Below, in pieces: positions 17,105-25,391 of a stretch of DNA of 64,000 bases (position 1 is the stretch's first letter; each line of letters begins with the position of its first letter). The notes under the pieces were generated by a model that saw only the letters and a program-made list of their open reading frames with translations, had not been told where the DNA came from and ran no database searches. The position numbers and the translations under genes are program-made. Origin of the DNA: Gammaproteobacteria bacterium (GTDB taxonomy: Bacteria > Pseudomonadota > Gammaproteobacteria > Pseudomonadales > Azotimanducaceae); contig VXYL01000070.1 in the NCBI GenBank assembly GCA_009846005.1, positions 134,947 to 198,946 on the forward strand. The letters are read 5' to 3'.

Positions 17105-18760
17105 ATGAGTCATGACCTCGTTATCCGGGGCGGCAGCGTCGTCGACGGAACCGGCACCGAGCCTTACCAAGCCGATGTCGCAGTCGACGGCGATACGATC
17201 GTCGAGATCGGCAAGGTCGCCGGCAATGGCAAGCGGGAAATCGACGCGGCAGGCTTGAACGTCTCGCCCGGCTTCATCGATCTGCACACGCACTTGGATG
17301 CGCAGATCGGCTGGGACCGCGACGTCACGTCGGTAAGCTGGCACGGCGTCACCACGGCGCTGTTCGGGAACTGCGGCGTCACCTTCGCACCCTGCAAGTC
17401 CACGGACCGCGAATTCCTCGCCGGGATGATGGAGACCGTCGAGGACATTCCCAAGCAGGCGATCCTGCACGGCCTGCCTTGGAACTGGGAGTCGTACGGC
17501 GGTTATCTCGACGCCCTGGACCAGCTCGGTCCGGCGATCAACATATGCGGCTTGGTCGGGCACTGCGCGACGCGGTTCTACGTGATGGGCGAACGCGCGG
17601 TGGAGGAACCCGCCACGGAGGACGAGATCCGGCAGATCGCCGAGTTGGCGGGCCAGTCGGTGAAGGAGGGCGCGGTCGGCTTCTCGACCAACCGCCTGCC
17701 CCAGCACCGCCTGCCCGACGGCCGTTCCATTCCGGGCACCTTCGCGGATCGCGCCGAGTTGCGAGCCGTAGCGAAAGAGGTCGGCGCACACGGCGGGATC
17801 ATGCAGACCGTCTCGGACTTCCGCGAATTCGACGAGGAGTGCGACCTCATCGCGGACGAGGCACGCATGGCACGGGGAGCGCTGTTTAGCTGCGCGGCGG
17901 AAATCGGCACCGAGCGGCTCGACAAGCGGGTGTCGGCGATGCGGGCCGAGGGCCTGAATGTCACGTCGGTGACCGTGCCGCGCAGCGGCGGCGGTGTTGG
18001 CGGTTTGTCGACCAACAACTTCTTCCGCACGCCGGCCTGGAACGAGTTGCGGCAACTCGACCTCGACGGACGCGTCAAGGCGATCCGGGATCCCGAAACG
18101 CGGCAACGCCTGGTCGACGAGGTGAAGGCGCAGGGCGAGGGCGTCATCAATGCGATGCGGCGCTGGTTCTACATGGGCGACCAGGCACGGCCCTGCTACA
18201 CCCAAGACCTGTCGGACAACCTGCCGGCGATGGCGGAAGCCGCCGGCGAACATCCGGTCGAAACCTGGCTCCGACTGACCGACGAGACTGACGGCAAGGC
18301 ACTGTTCCACATGCGCGGCTTCAACGTGAACCTCGATCACCTGGAGAAGCTGATCACCACCGACTGGGCGATGCCGGGGCTTGGCGATGCGGGAGCGCAC
18401 GTCAGCCAGATGATCGACTCGGGCTGGTCGACGTTCATCCTGTCGCACTGGCATCGCGACTCGGGCGTCTACTCCATCCAGGAAGCCGTGCGCCGCATTA
18501 GCGCCGTTCCGGCCCATGTGCTCGGACTTGACGACCGCGGCACGTTGGCCGTCGGCAAACGGGCGGACATCAACGTGTTCGACATCGACCGGCTCGAAGA
18601 GCGCATGCCGGAGATCGTCCACGACTTCCCGTTCGGCGCGCCGCGGTTCATCCAGCGGGCGGCGGGCTACCACGCGACCGTGTGCAACGGCAGCGTGATT
18701 CTGACCGACGACGAGCTGACCGGCGAGTACGCCGGAAGAGTCTTGCGCAGCGGCGCGTAG
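17105..18760 (+). CDS. D-aminoacylase / N-acyl-D-amino-acid deacylase family amidohydrolase
   Basis: Cytoplasmic metal-dependent amidohydrolase of 551 aa. ATG 17105 follows a GGGGGGA-type ribosome-binding site. It starts with the composite beta-sandwich segment DLVIRGGSVVDGTGTEPYQADVAVDG, then the metal motif GFIDLHTHLDAQIGWDRD near residue 60, GNCGVTFAP, and the late DAGAHVSQMIDSGW aspartate. The C-terminus DRGTLAVGKRADINVFD and TVCNGSVILTDDELTGEYAGRVLR is typical of this subgroup. The substrate may be an N-acyl-D-amino acid or a related amide; no transporter gene is adjacent. Confidence 0.88.
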   Translation: MSHDLVIRGGSVVDGTGTEPYQADVAVDGDTIVEIGKVAGNGKREIDAAGLNVSPGFIDLHTHLDAQIGWDRDVTSVSWHGVTTALFGNCGVTFAPCKSTDREFLAGMMETVEDIPKQAILHGLPWNWESYGGYLDALDQLGPAINICGLVGHCATRFYVMGERAVEEPATEDEIRQIAELAGQSVKEGAVGFSTNRLPQHRLPDGRSIPGTFADRAELRAVAKEVGAHGGIMQTVSDFREFDEECDLIADEARMARGALFSCAAEIGTERLDKRVSAMRAEGLNVTSVTVPRSGGGVGGLSTNNFFRTPAWNELRQLDLDGRVKAIRDPETRQRLVDEVKAQGEGVINAMRRWFYMGDQARPCYTQDLSDNLPAMAEAAGEHPVETWLRLTDETDGKALFHMRGFNVNLDHLEKLITTDWAMPGLGDAGAHVSQMIDSGWSTFILSHWHRDSGVYSIQEAVRRISAVPAHVLGLDDRGTLAVGKRADINVFDIDRLEERMPEIVHDFPFGAPRFIQRAAGYHATVCNGSVILTDDELTGEYAGRVLRSGA

Positions 18761-18777
18761 CAATGCGACATTTGGTG

Positions 18778-18808
18778 CGGGCCTAGTCGTCGGAGACGGC
18801 GAGGCCCG
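18778..18808 (+). terminator. GC-rich hairpin between two amidohydrolase genes
   Basis: CGGGCCT and AGGCCCG pair across 17 nt, and the inner sequence (CGTC GGAGA GGCG) can extend the fold. No T-tract follows, so a Rho-independent terminator is uncertain; it may be a transcript-stabilising or attenuating structure. Confidence 0.3.
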
Positions 18809-18834
18809 AGCCGCTCAACGTCTTGGAGAGTAGT

Positions 18835-19941
18835 ATGACGAGACGTAGGTTAACCGTCGGCCGCCCGATGTTGCTTTGCACCGGGCTGCTACTGTTTGGA
18901 GTTGCCGCCGCCGGCACCGATGACAACGACACGACCAACGCCAGCCAGTCCGCCGCGCTCTTCCACGACGTTCACTTCCACCTGCTGAACTACGTGCAGC
19001 GCGGCATAACCGCGAAGCAGTACTTCAAGATTGTCGGCGACCGCGTCGGGCGGGTCGCCATGTTCGGCATCCCGTTGCAGCAGAAGTGGGACTACTTCAT
19101 CTCGGGCGACCGGGCGCCGAACTACTACCTGCTCTCGGACGCGGCGCTCTACTACTACTCGTTCGTCGACGCCGTCATCGCCATGGAATACCGATCCCTG
19201 GACGAGGCGCAGCAGGCGCGCGTCGATCCGATGATCACGGGCTTCAATCCCACCGATATGTACGCCGCCGACCACATTCGACGGGTTCTGCTCACCTTCC
19301 CGGGGGTGTTCTCGGGGATCGGCGAGTTCAGCGTCCACAAGGAGTTCGTGTCGTCGAAGATTGCCGGCCATGCCGCGAGCCTGCGCAACCCGGCGCTCGG
19401 CCGCATCCTCGAGGCCGTGGCCGAAATCGGCCTGGTCGCAATCCTGCACTGCGACATCGACACCGTGCGCGCCGGCGAACGCCCGACCCACTACGACAGC
19501 CTGCTCAACGTGCTTTCCGCGCACCCGGGCGCCTCGGTGATCTGGGCGCATACCGGATTGGGACGTTTCGTAGGTCCGGCCGACGAACACGTCGCGCTGC
19601 TCGAGGAAATGCTCACCGACGCGAGATACGACCATGTGGTGATGGACATCTCCTGGGACGAGGTTGCCAAGTACATCGTTGCTACTGCGGACACCGCCGC
19701 CGTCTGGGCAGCACTGCTCGAGAAGCATCCGACGCGATTCCTGTTCGGCACCGACTCCGTCGCGCCGTTGAACTGGGACCGCTACGCCAAGACCTACGTG
19801 GACTACGAGCCCCTATGGCAGCGCCTGAGCGCCGGAACCCGGGCTCGGGTCGAACGCCTCAACTACGAACGGGTCTTTGACGCCGCCATTCCCAAGGTGA
19901 GAGCCTGGGAACGGGATCAACTCGCCGCCATGTCCCCCTGA
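18835..19941 (+). CDS. exported amidohydrolase-family TIM-barrel protein
   Basis: A 368-aa predicted periplasmic metal-dependent hydrolase. ATG 18835 follows GGAGAG; residues 1-28 form a Sec signal (RRRLTVGRPMLLCTGLLLFGVAAAG). Metal-ligand-like motifs of the amidohydrolase superfamily follow: HDVHFHLLNYV (HxH), IGEFSVHKEF, VAILHCDID, VIWAHTGLGRF and FLFGTDSVAP with the late Asp. The substrate is not recognisable; related proteins include amidohydrolase-2 lactonases and decarboxylases. Its last 25 bp overlap the end of the convergent symporter gene. Confidence 0.8.
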   Translation: MTRRRLTVGRPMLLCTGLLLFGVAAAGTDDNDTTNASQSAALFHDVHFHLLNYVQRGITAKQYFKIVGDRVGRVAMFGIPLQQKWDYFISGDRAPNYYLLSDAALYYYSFVDAVIAMEYRSLDEAQQARVDPMITGFNPTDMYAADHIRRVLLTFPGVFSGIGEFSVHKEFVSSKIAGHAASLRNPALGRILEAVAEIGLVAILHCDIDTVRAGERPTHYDSLLNVLSAHPGASVIWAHTGLGRFVGPADEHVALLEEMLTDARYDHVVMDISWDEVAKYIVATADTAAVWAALLEKHPTRFLFGTDSVAPLNWDRYAKTYVDYEPLWQRLSAGTRARVERLNYERVFDAAIPKVRAWERDQLAAMSP

Positions 19942-21386
19942 CGCCTGCGCAGGGTCGAGAACCAGAGGATCAGCATCGGCGCGAACCACGGCACGACGCG
20001 CTCGAACGGATCCCCCGGCATGTGCGCCGCCTGGGACAGGAACGACTCGGTGGGCGGGGCCGAGCCCACGCTGAAGAACAGCACCGTGATGCCAAATCCG
20101 GACAGCATCGCGGCCAGCGCCGGACCCGCGTGGACTACATGGCCCATCACCCGGAACAGCATGATCGGGCCGAACGCCGCGCCCAGTGCCGACCAGGCGA
20201 ACAACACCCGGTTGAATATCGTATCCGGCATGCTGAGGGCGAGGGCCACGGCCAAGGCGGCCACCGCGAACATCGCGGCCCGTGACGCCCACGCCTCGTG
20301 TCCGGGGAAATGCCGGTTGATTCCCATGTCGTGAGCAACGGCGCCGGCCGCGGCCAGCAGCAGCGAGTCCACCGTGGACATGACGGCCGACAGGGTCGCC
20401 GCTGTCGCGATGCCGGCGAGAACGAGCGGCAGGAAGTCGCTGGCCGCCCGGTAGAAGAGCGCTTCCACGTTGCCGATGTCGGGCACCAGCACCCGGCCAG
20501 ACAGACCCAGCGCGACCATGCCCGTGAACACCACGAGACCCCACCCGAAGACGATCCCGAACGCCTGCCGCCGTTCCGCCTCGCCTTTGACCGCCATCAA
20601 CCGGGCCAGGAGGTGCGGCTGTCCGAGGGCGCCAAGGGACATGCCGACCAGACCGACGGTGAAGCCGACCAGCACGAATCCCGCGTGCCCGCCGCTGAAG
20701 CTCAGGTAGTCCGCCGGGATCGTCGCCGACAGCGCGGTCCAGACTTCCACCGGACCGCCCGCGGCAACGAGCGCGGCGATGGGGACGCCCACCGACACGA
20801 TCATCATGATCGCCGCCTGCACGGTGTCGGTGACGGAAACTGCCCAAAATCCGCCGACCAGGGAATAGAACACCACGATCAGCGCGCCGATGATGATCGC
20901 GGACGTCGTGTTGACCGCGAAGTGTTCGGTCAGTGCGTTGCCCGCCGCGTCGAGCTGGGCGGCGACATAGAAGACGAAGCAGAAGAACACCAAGGTGCCG
21001 GCCGCGACGGTGGCTACGCGCTTCCAGTCCCCGTGGCCGTCCTGCACCAAGAAGTCCGTCAAGGTGACCTGTTGATGCTCGATCGACTCTTCCCGCACGC
21101 GTTGCCCGAAGTAGAGCCACACCACGGCGTAGGCGCCGAGAATCCCGGGAATCATCCACAGCGCACTCAAGCCGACGGCGTAGACGAATCCCGAGAAGCC
21201 GAGGATGACCCACGCCGACGAAGTGCTCGCCGCGTAGGAGAGGCCGGCGACGAAGGGGCCGAGACCCCGCCCACCCAGGAAAAAGTCCGCCTCGCTGCGA
21301 TTTCTCGATGCCGCCCAAAGGCCGATCAGGATCATCATCACCTTGTAGGCGACCAAGGTGACGAGGATGACCGTGGCTTCGCTCAC
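19917..21386 (-). CDS. sodium:solute symporter (SSS family, PutP-like)
   Basis: Inner-membrane Na+-coupled solute transporter of 489 aa with about 13 hydrophobic segments. SSS motifs are DFFLGGRGLGPFVAGLSYAASTSSAWVILGF near the N-terminus, DFLPLVLAGIATAATLSAVMSTVDSLLLAAAGAVAHD (core helix 8 with sodium-site serines) and FAWSALGAAFGPIMLFRVM. It is PutP/proline-like in overall pattern, but substrate assignment from sequence is unsafe. It is the third gene of an operon with the lyase (21802-23457) and VOC protein, which suggests it imports a compound feeding that pathway. Confidence 0.88.
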   Translation of the reverse strand: MSEATVILVTLVAYKVMMILIGLWAASRNRSEADFFLGGRGLGPFVAGLSYAASTSSAWVILGFSGFVYAVGLSALWMIPGILGAYAVVWLYFGQRVREESIEHQQVTLTDFLVQDGHGDWKRVATVAAGTLVFFCFVFYVAAQLDAAGNALTEHFAVNTTSAIIIGALIVVFYSLVGGFWAVSVTDTVQAAIMMIVSVGVPIAALVAAGGPVEVWTALSATIPADYLSFSGGHAGFVLVGFTVGLVGMSLGALGQPHLLARLMAVKGEAERRQAFGIVFGWGLVVFTGMVALGLSGRVLVPDIGNVEALFYRAASDFLPLVLAGIATAATLSAVMSTVDSLLLAAAGAVAHDMGINRHFPGHEAWASRAAMFAVAALAVALALSMPDTIFNRVLFAWSALGAAFGPIMLFRVMGHVVHAGPALAAMLSGFGITVLFFSVGSAPPTESFLSQAAHMPGDPFERVVPWFAPMLILWFSTLRRRQGDMAAS

Positions 21387-21404
21387 GCGCGTGCCTCCAG
21401 GCGT

Positions 21405-21791
21405 CTAACCCAACGGTTGGTGGAAGTAGTAGCAGAGTCCGTCAGGTGCGACGACGAAGAACACCTGGTACTTGCCGTCGTCGCGCTCGTCCACGCGCCA
21501 GCTCCCGGTCTCCACCCCGTTCGCCTCCAACTCGTCGCGGGCGCGCTGGATGTCGGTCACGAGGATGGCAGCACCGTCGTTGCTCGCGTCGCCGCCGTTG
21601 ATCGCGAATCCGATCTTTACGCCGTCCCGTTCGAGGATGACCGTCGGCACCGGGTCGTCCCGACGTTCTACCTCGTTGAGACCGAACCGCTCCCCGTACC
21701 AAGCGGCAGCGCGGTCGATGTCCTCCACCGGCAAGGCGAGGACATCGTCCTGGTACGGGAAGGCCGCGTCAAAGAGCTTGGACTCGCCCAT
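21405..21791 (-). CDS. VOC (glyoxalase/bleomycin-resistance) family protein
   Basis: A 128-aa single-domain vicinal-oxygen-chelate protein. The beta-alpha-beta-beta-beta repeats are visible: DDVLALPVEDIDRAAAWYGERFGLNEVER, VPTVILERDGVKIGFAI, then AAILVTDIQRARDELEANGVE and GKYQVFFVVAPDGLCYYFHQPLG. Family members are metal-dependent lyases, isomerases or dioxygenases, or binding proteins. It lies 10 bp after the TPP-dependent lyase gene and 18 bp before the symporter, so it probably processes a substrate or product of that operon. Confidence 0.82.
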   Translation of the reverse strand: MGESKLFDAAFPYQDDVLALPVEDIDRAAAWYGERFGLNEVERRDDPVPTVILERDGVKIGFAINGGDASNDGAAILVTDIQRARDELEANGVETGSWRVDERDDGKYQVFFVVAPDGLCYYFHQPLG

Positions 21792-21801
21792 GACGGCGGC
21801 G

Positions 21802-23457
21802 CTAGGTCGTCAGCCAGCCGAACTGCTGCGGCTTGCGGCCGGCTCTCGGGTTGAGCGGCACGTTGATCAGGGTCGGGCCGTTGTAGGCCATCGCCTCGTC
21901 CAGCGCAGCCCGCAGATCCTTCGGGTCTTCGACATAGAAGCCCTTGCCACCCAACGCCTCGAGCATGCCCTCGTAACGGGCGCCGTAGGTCAGGTTGCCC
22001 GGAGGCAGCGTCTGGCCCTCCTTGAGCGGATGCACGCCGCCGCCGATGCCGCCGTTGTTGAGCACGATCATCTTCACCGGCAGGTTGTAGCGAACCATGG
22101 TCTCGAGTTCCATGCCGGTGAACCCGAATGCCGAGTCGCCCTGGACGGAGACGATCGGCTTGTCCGGGTTGGTGACCGCCGCCGCGACCGCGAAGCCGAG
22201 GCCTACGCCCATGGTGCCGTAGGTGCCCGCATCCAGACGATGACGCGCCAAGCGGTTTGGCATCTGCGTGCGGCCGATGTCCATGGTGTTGGCCCCCTCG
22301 CCGATGATGATGGCGTCGTGGGGCAGCCAGTCGACGATGTCCTTGAAGGCCCGGTAGTAGTTCGTGGGCACCGAATCGTCGTCCATCATCGGCTGCACGG
22401 CTTCCATGTTGGCCTGGGCCTTCTCCTGGAGGACGGCGCGCCATGGCGTCTCCGAGGGATAGAACCACTGGCGGTTGTCGAGCGCCCGGTTCAACTGGCC
22501 AACCACGGCCTTGCCGTCGCCAACCAGGGCGACCTCGGCCGGTACGTTGGCGCCGATCTCCTCCGGCTCGATGTCGAGCTGGATGATGCGTACATCCTTG
22601 TTGAATCGCGGCGGCAGGCCGTAGTGCATGATCCAGTTGAGGCGAGCACCCATCAGGAAAACCAGATCGGCTTCCCGCAACGCCGTACTTCGAGCGGCGC
22701 CGACGGAAAGTGGATCGTCGTCGGGCATGGTTCCCTTGCCCATCGGGGAATTCAGGAACGGCAACTGGGTACGCTCGATGAACTCGCGGATCTCGTCTTC
22801 CGCCCGCGACCAGGCCATGCCCTTGCCGACCACCACCAAGGGTCGTTCGGCGGATTCCAGCGCCGACAGCGCGGCTTCCACGGCATCGGGATCGGCCTGC
22901 GTGCGCGGCGGTTCCGGCACGGCCGCCGCCTCGATGACCTCGTCCTCGTCGCATTCGCCGCGGATGATGTCGTCGGGAAAGTCGAGGTACACCGGTCCCG
23001 GGCGACCGTAGAGCGAGTGGCGCACCGCCTGGTTGACGTAGTACGGGATGCGATGCACGTGCTCGATGGCATGCGCGTACTTGCAGTACGGTGCCGCGAG
23101 TTCGACCTGGCGCTCCTCCTGGAAGCCGCCCATCCCGTTCTGGTAGACCGGCGATGCGCCGCCGATCAGGATCATCGGCCAGCAGTTCTGCTTGGCGTTG
23201 GCGAGACCCGCAAAGGCGTGGATGACGCCGGGGCCGGATACGGTCAGGCAGCCTTGCGGCCGGCCGGTCAGGTAGCCCGCCGCATGCGCGGCATAGCTCG
23301 CCGCCTGCTCGTTGCGCATGCCGACGTAGGTGATGCCCGCCCGCTGCGCTTCTGCCGCGAAGCCCTGCACCGGAAATCCGACGATACCGAAGAGGTAGTC
23401 GACCCCCTGCTCCTTGAGACTGCGCGCCATCAACTGCGCGCCGTTGACTGCTGCCAT
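21802..23457 (-). CDS. TPP-dependent 2-hydroxyacyl-CoA lyase / oxalyl-CoA decarboxylase family enzyme
   Basis: Thiamine-diphosphate enzyme of 551 aa. The N-terminal catalytic Glu lies in VGMRNEQAASYAAHAAGYLTG, followed by VSGPGVIHAFAGLANAKQNCWPMILIGGASP and GGFQEERQVELA, a run closely matching the pattern of human HACL1. The TPP/Mg motif GDSAFGFTGMELETMVRYNLPVKMIVLNNGG lies near residue 455. HACL enzymes split 2-hydroxyacyl-CoA to formyl-CoA and an aldehyde; oxalyl-CoA decarboxylases also give formyl-CoA. First gene of an operon with a VOC protein and an SSS symporter. Given the PhyH-like and CaiB-like genes nearby, the HACL reaction is favoured but unproven. Confidence 0.85.
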   Translation of the reverse strand: MAAVNGAQLMARSLKEQGVDYLFGIVGFPVQGFAAEAQRAGITYVGMRNEQAASYAAHAAGYLTGRPQGCLTVSGPGVIHAFAGLANAKQNCWPMILIGGASPVYQNGMGGFQEERQVELAAPYCKYAHAIEHVHRIPYYVNQAVRHSLYGRPGPVYLDFPDDIIRGECDEDEVIEAAAVPEPPRTQADPDAVEAALSALESAERPLVVVGKGMAWSRAEDEIREFIERTQLPFLNSPMGKGTMPDDDPLSVGAARSTALREADLVFLMGARLNWIMHYGLPPRFNKDVRIIQLDIEPEEIGANVPAEVALVGDGKAVVGQLNRALDNRQWFYPSETPWRAVLQEKAQANMEAVQPMMDDDSVPTNYYRAFKDIVDWLPHDAIIIGEGANTMDIGRTQMPNRLARHRLDAGTYGTMGVGLGFAVAAAVTNPDKPIVSVQGDSAFGFTGMELETMVRYNLPVKMIVLNNGGIGGGVHPLKEGQTLPPGNLTYGARYEGMLEALGGKGFYVEDPKDLRAALDEAMAYNGPTLINVPLNPRAGRKPQQFGWLTT

Positions 23458-23535
23458 GTGGTTCCCCCACTCCTGTTCGAGTCAAGCCGCCTAACGTATC
23501 TCGCCGGAGTTCGTGAAGCAAACTCGATGCGCGCC

Positions 23536-23613
23536 GTAGGGGCGACCCTTGCGGTCGCCCGTCCCGGAGTCTCGGTCGTCTCGGCGACGGGACGGGACAA
23601 GCCCGTCCCCTAC
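23536..23613. repeat. palindromic repeat doublet (inverted pair)
   Basis: Two 25-nt palindromes in opposite orientation: a plus copy at 23536-23560 (GTAGGGGCGACCC, loop TTGC, GGTCGCCC) and a minus copy at 23589-23613 (GGGACGGG, ACAAG, CCCGTCCCCTAC), with a 28-nt spacer. It lies between the divergent lyase and phosphatase genes, so it is upstream of both. Confidence 0.8.
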
Positions 23614-23691
23614 GACCGTCTCCCCCGCATTCCGCAGCCAGGTCGCCGATGCCGCTTGGTATACTGCGCGGTTGCTCGACTCGGAGCCGCC

Positions 23692-24213
23692 GTGACCATC
23701 TACGTTTCCAGCCTTGCCGACATGCCCGGGCTTGTCCGGCGGTTCGGCGTGCGCGACCTCGTGTCGATCATCCAGCCGAATGCTCAACCCCCGACACCAC
23801 CGGAAGTCAAGCCTGAACGGCACTACCGGTGTCCGGTCGACGACATCGTCGAACCCCGACCCGGCGAAGTAATGCCACAGGCCGATCACATCGAAAATCT
23901 GATCACGTTCCTCCGGACATGGAACGGCGAAGCGCCTCTCCTGACCCACTGCCATGCCGGGATCAGCCGATCCTCCGCCGTGGCGCTGATCGCGCACGTC
24001 CTGCAGACCGGCGATCCGGCCGAGTCCGTGAAGGCGCTGCGCGAGGCTTCTTCCTACGCGTCGCCGAACCGGCGCATCGTCGCGTTGGCCGACTCGATCA
24101 TGGGTTTCGACGGCGCCCTCGTGCATGCACGCGAAAACATGGGCGCACCGATCTGGCAAACGGATCCCGACTACGTCAAGGAACCGGGCCGCTTCACAGC
24201 GCTGGACGTGTAG
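23692..24213 (+). CDS. dual-specificity / tyrosine phosphatase-like protein
   Basis: A 173-aa protein from GTG 23692 with the cysteine-phosphatase P-loop HCHAGISRSSA (CX5R: Cys, Arg) near residue 84. It opens TIYVSSLADMPGLVRRFGVRDLVSI, like the small proteobacterial PTP-like proteins, and has a conserved VDDI that may supply the general acid Asp. The substrate may be a protein, nucleotide or sugar phosphate. It is followed 17 bp later by a macro-domain gene and then a gamma-glutamylcyclotransferase-like gene, forming a three-gene cassette on the plus strand. Confidence 0.8.
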   Translation: MTIYVSSLADMPGLVRRFGVRDLVSIIQPNAQPPTPPEVKPERHYRCPVDDIVEPRPGEVMPQADHIENLITFLRTWNGEAPLLTHCHAGISRSSAVALIAHVLQTGDPAESVKALREASSYASPNRRIVALADSIMGFDGALVHARENMGAPIWQTDPDYVKEPGRFTALDV

Positions 24214-24230
24214 GACGACCGGCCGGACGC

Positions 24231-24776
24231 GTGGCCGCCTTTCCGGACTTCATCGGCGGCCGGGTGGCGGTCAAGGTCGGCGACATCACCCGCGAGGACG
24301 TCGACGCCCTCGTCAACGCCGCCAATGGCTCCCTGATGGGGGGCGGCGGTGTGGACGGCGCGATTCACCGGGCGGGCGGCCCGGCGATTCTCGACGAATG
24401 CAAGGCCATCAGATCCTCCCGCTACCCGAAAGGACTTCCTACGGGTGAAGCCGTTTTGACAACCGCCGGACGGATGACGGCTCGGCACGTCATCCACACC
24501 GTGGGTCCGGTCTACGGCAGCGTCGACGCCGAAGCGAAACTCGCGAAGTGCTACCGAAACTGCCTCGCTGTCGCCGTGGATCACGGACTTGCGACGATCG
24601 CCTTTCCAGCGATCTCCACGGGCGTCTACGGCTATCCACGCGAAGAGGCGGCCATCGTGTCGTCCCGGGCAATCCAGGTGCACCTCGACGAGAGTCCTCG
24701 AATCGAGCAGGTCCGACTGGTGTTCTTCGCCGCCGAAGACGCGGCCGCGTTTCTCCGTCACCACGTCTTCAGCTAG
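24231..24776 (+). CDS. macro-domain protein (O-acetyl-ADP-ribose deacetylase-like)
   Basis: A 181-aa macrodomain starting at GTG 24231. Hallmarks: VKVGDITREDVDALVNAANGSLMGGGGVDGAIHRAGG near residue 12, HVIHTVGP, and FPAISTGVYGYPREEAA. These are the ADP-ribose-binding loops of MacroD-type enzymes that deacetylate O-acetyl-ADP-ribose or remove ADP-ribose from proteins. The catalytic Asn and Asp positions (NAAN, GGVDGAIH) are present, so activity is likely. It sits inside a compact cassette with a phosphatase-like and a cyclotransferase-like gene. Confidence 0.88.
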   Translation: MAAFPDFIGGRVAVKVGDITREDVDALVNAANGSLMGGGGVDGAIHRAGGPAILDECKAIRSSRYPKGLPTGEAVLTTAGRMTARHVIHTVGPVYGSVDAEAKLAKCYRNCLAVAVDHGLATIAFPAISTGVYGYPREEAAIVSSRAIQVHLDESPRIEQVRLVFFAAEDAAAFLRHHVFS

Positions 24777-24780
24777 GCCC

Positions 24781-25272
24781 GTGGCCAAGCAAGGCCAACC
24801 GACCCAGGGCACGTATCTCTACTTCGCCTACGGCTCGAACATGTCCAGCGAACGCCTGCGCGGGCGAACCCCCTCGGCAATCTCACTCGGCAGAGCCCGG
24901 CTGCCCGGGTACGCGTTGCGCTGGCACAAGCTCGGCCGCGATGGTTCGGGCAAGTGCGACATCGAGCCGACGGACGTACCCGGCATAGCGGTCTGGGGCG
25001 TGCTATACCGAATCGACAGCGCCGAAAGGGACGGTCTCAACGCGGTGGAAGGTCTAGGCGTCGGCTACGACGAACACATGGTACGGGTGGTAACAGACAC
25101 CGTCGTCCGCGAAGCCGTCACCTACAAGGCGAGGCCCGACAAGATCGACGCCGCGTTGCGTCCTCTGGATTGGTACAAGGCACACGTGCTGCGCGGCGCT
25201 ACCGAACACGGATTGCCGGCGGAGTACGTGCTGCGGATCGCCGCCGTGCCTGTTCGCTATCCGCAGGAGTGA
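24781..25272 (+). CDS. gamma-glutamylcyclotransferase-like protein
   Basis: A 163-aa protein from GTG 24781. The YFAYGSNMSSERLRGRTP motif is the substrate-binding YGSN loop of gamma-glutamylcyclotransferases, followed by GVLYRIDSAERDGLNAVEG with a conserved acidic residue, and a YKARP strand. Family members release 5-oxoproline from gamma-glutamyl amines or peptides; several close relatives are uncharacterised. It is the last gene of the phosphatase/macro-domain cassette, 4 bp after the macro gene. Confidence 0.78.
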   Translation: MAKQGQPTQGTYLYFAYGSNMSSERLRGRTPSAISLGRARLPGYALRWHKLGRDGSGKCDIEPTDVPGIAVWGVLYRIDSAERDGLNAVEGLGVGYDEHMVRVVTDTVVREAVTYKARPDKIDAALRPLDWYKAHVLRGATEHGLPAEYVLRIAAVPVRYPQE

Positions 25273-25391
25273 GCGCCGGCCTTACCGAGAAAAGCAAACC
25301 GGTACTTTAGAATGTCATGACAATCTAAAGCACTACCTCAGATCTGCAGCGTGTGACGGGCTTGCTAGCCCGGCCGAGACTTCCCGTTCCG

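Noticed and set aside
17033-18763. A 576-codon minus-strand open frame
   Set aside because: It is the antisense shadow of the D-aminoacylase-like gene, which carries family motifs; high GC leaves long shadow frames.
20298-21854. A 518-codon plus-strand frame opposite the symporter
   Set aside because: Composition is shadow-like (His/Arg/Asp rich) and the symporter on the other strand has clear membrane helices.
23536-23613. Repeats considered as a CRISPR array
   Set aside because: Only two copies per site in opposite orientation, palindromic, no series of spacers and no cas genes in the window.
21472-24213. A 913-codon plus-strand open frame across the lyase operon
   Set aside because: Most of it lies antisense to the VOC and lyase genes, which have clear motifs; only the last 174 codons (23692-24213, the phosphatase) are real.
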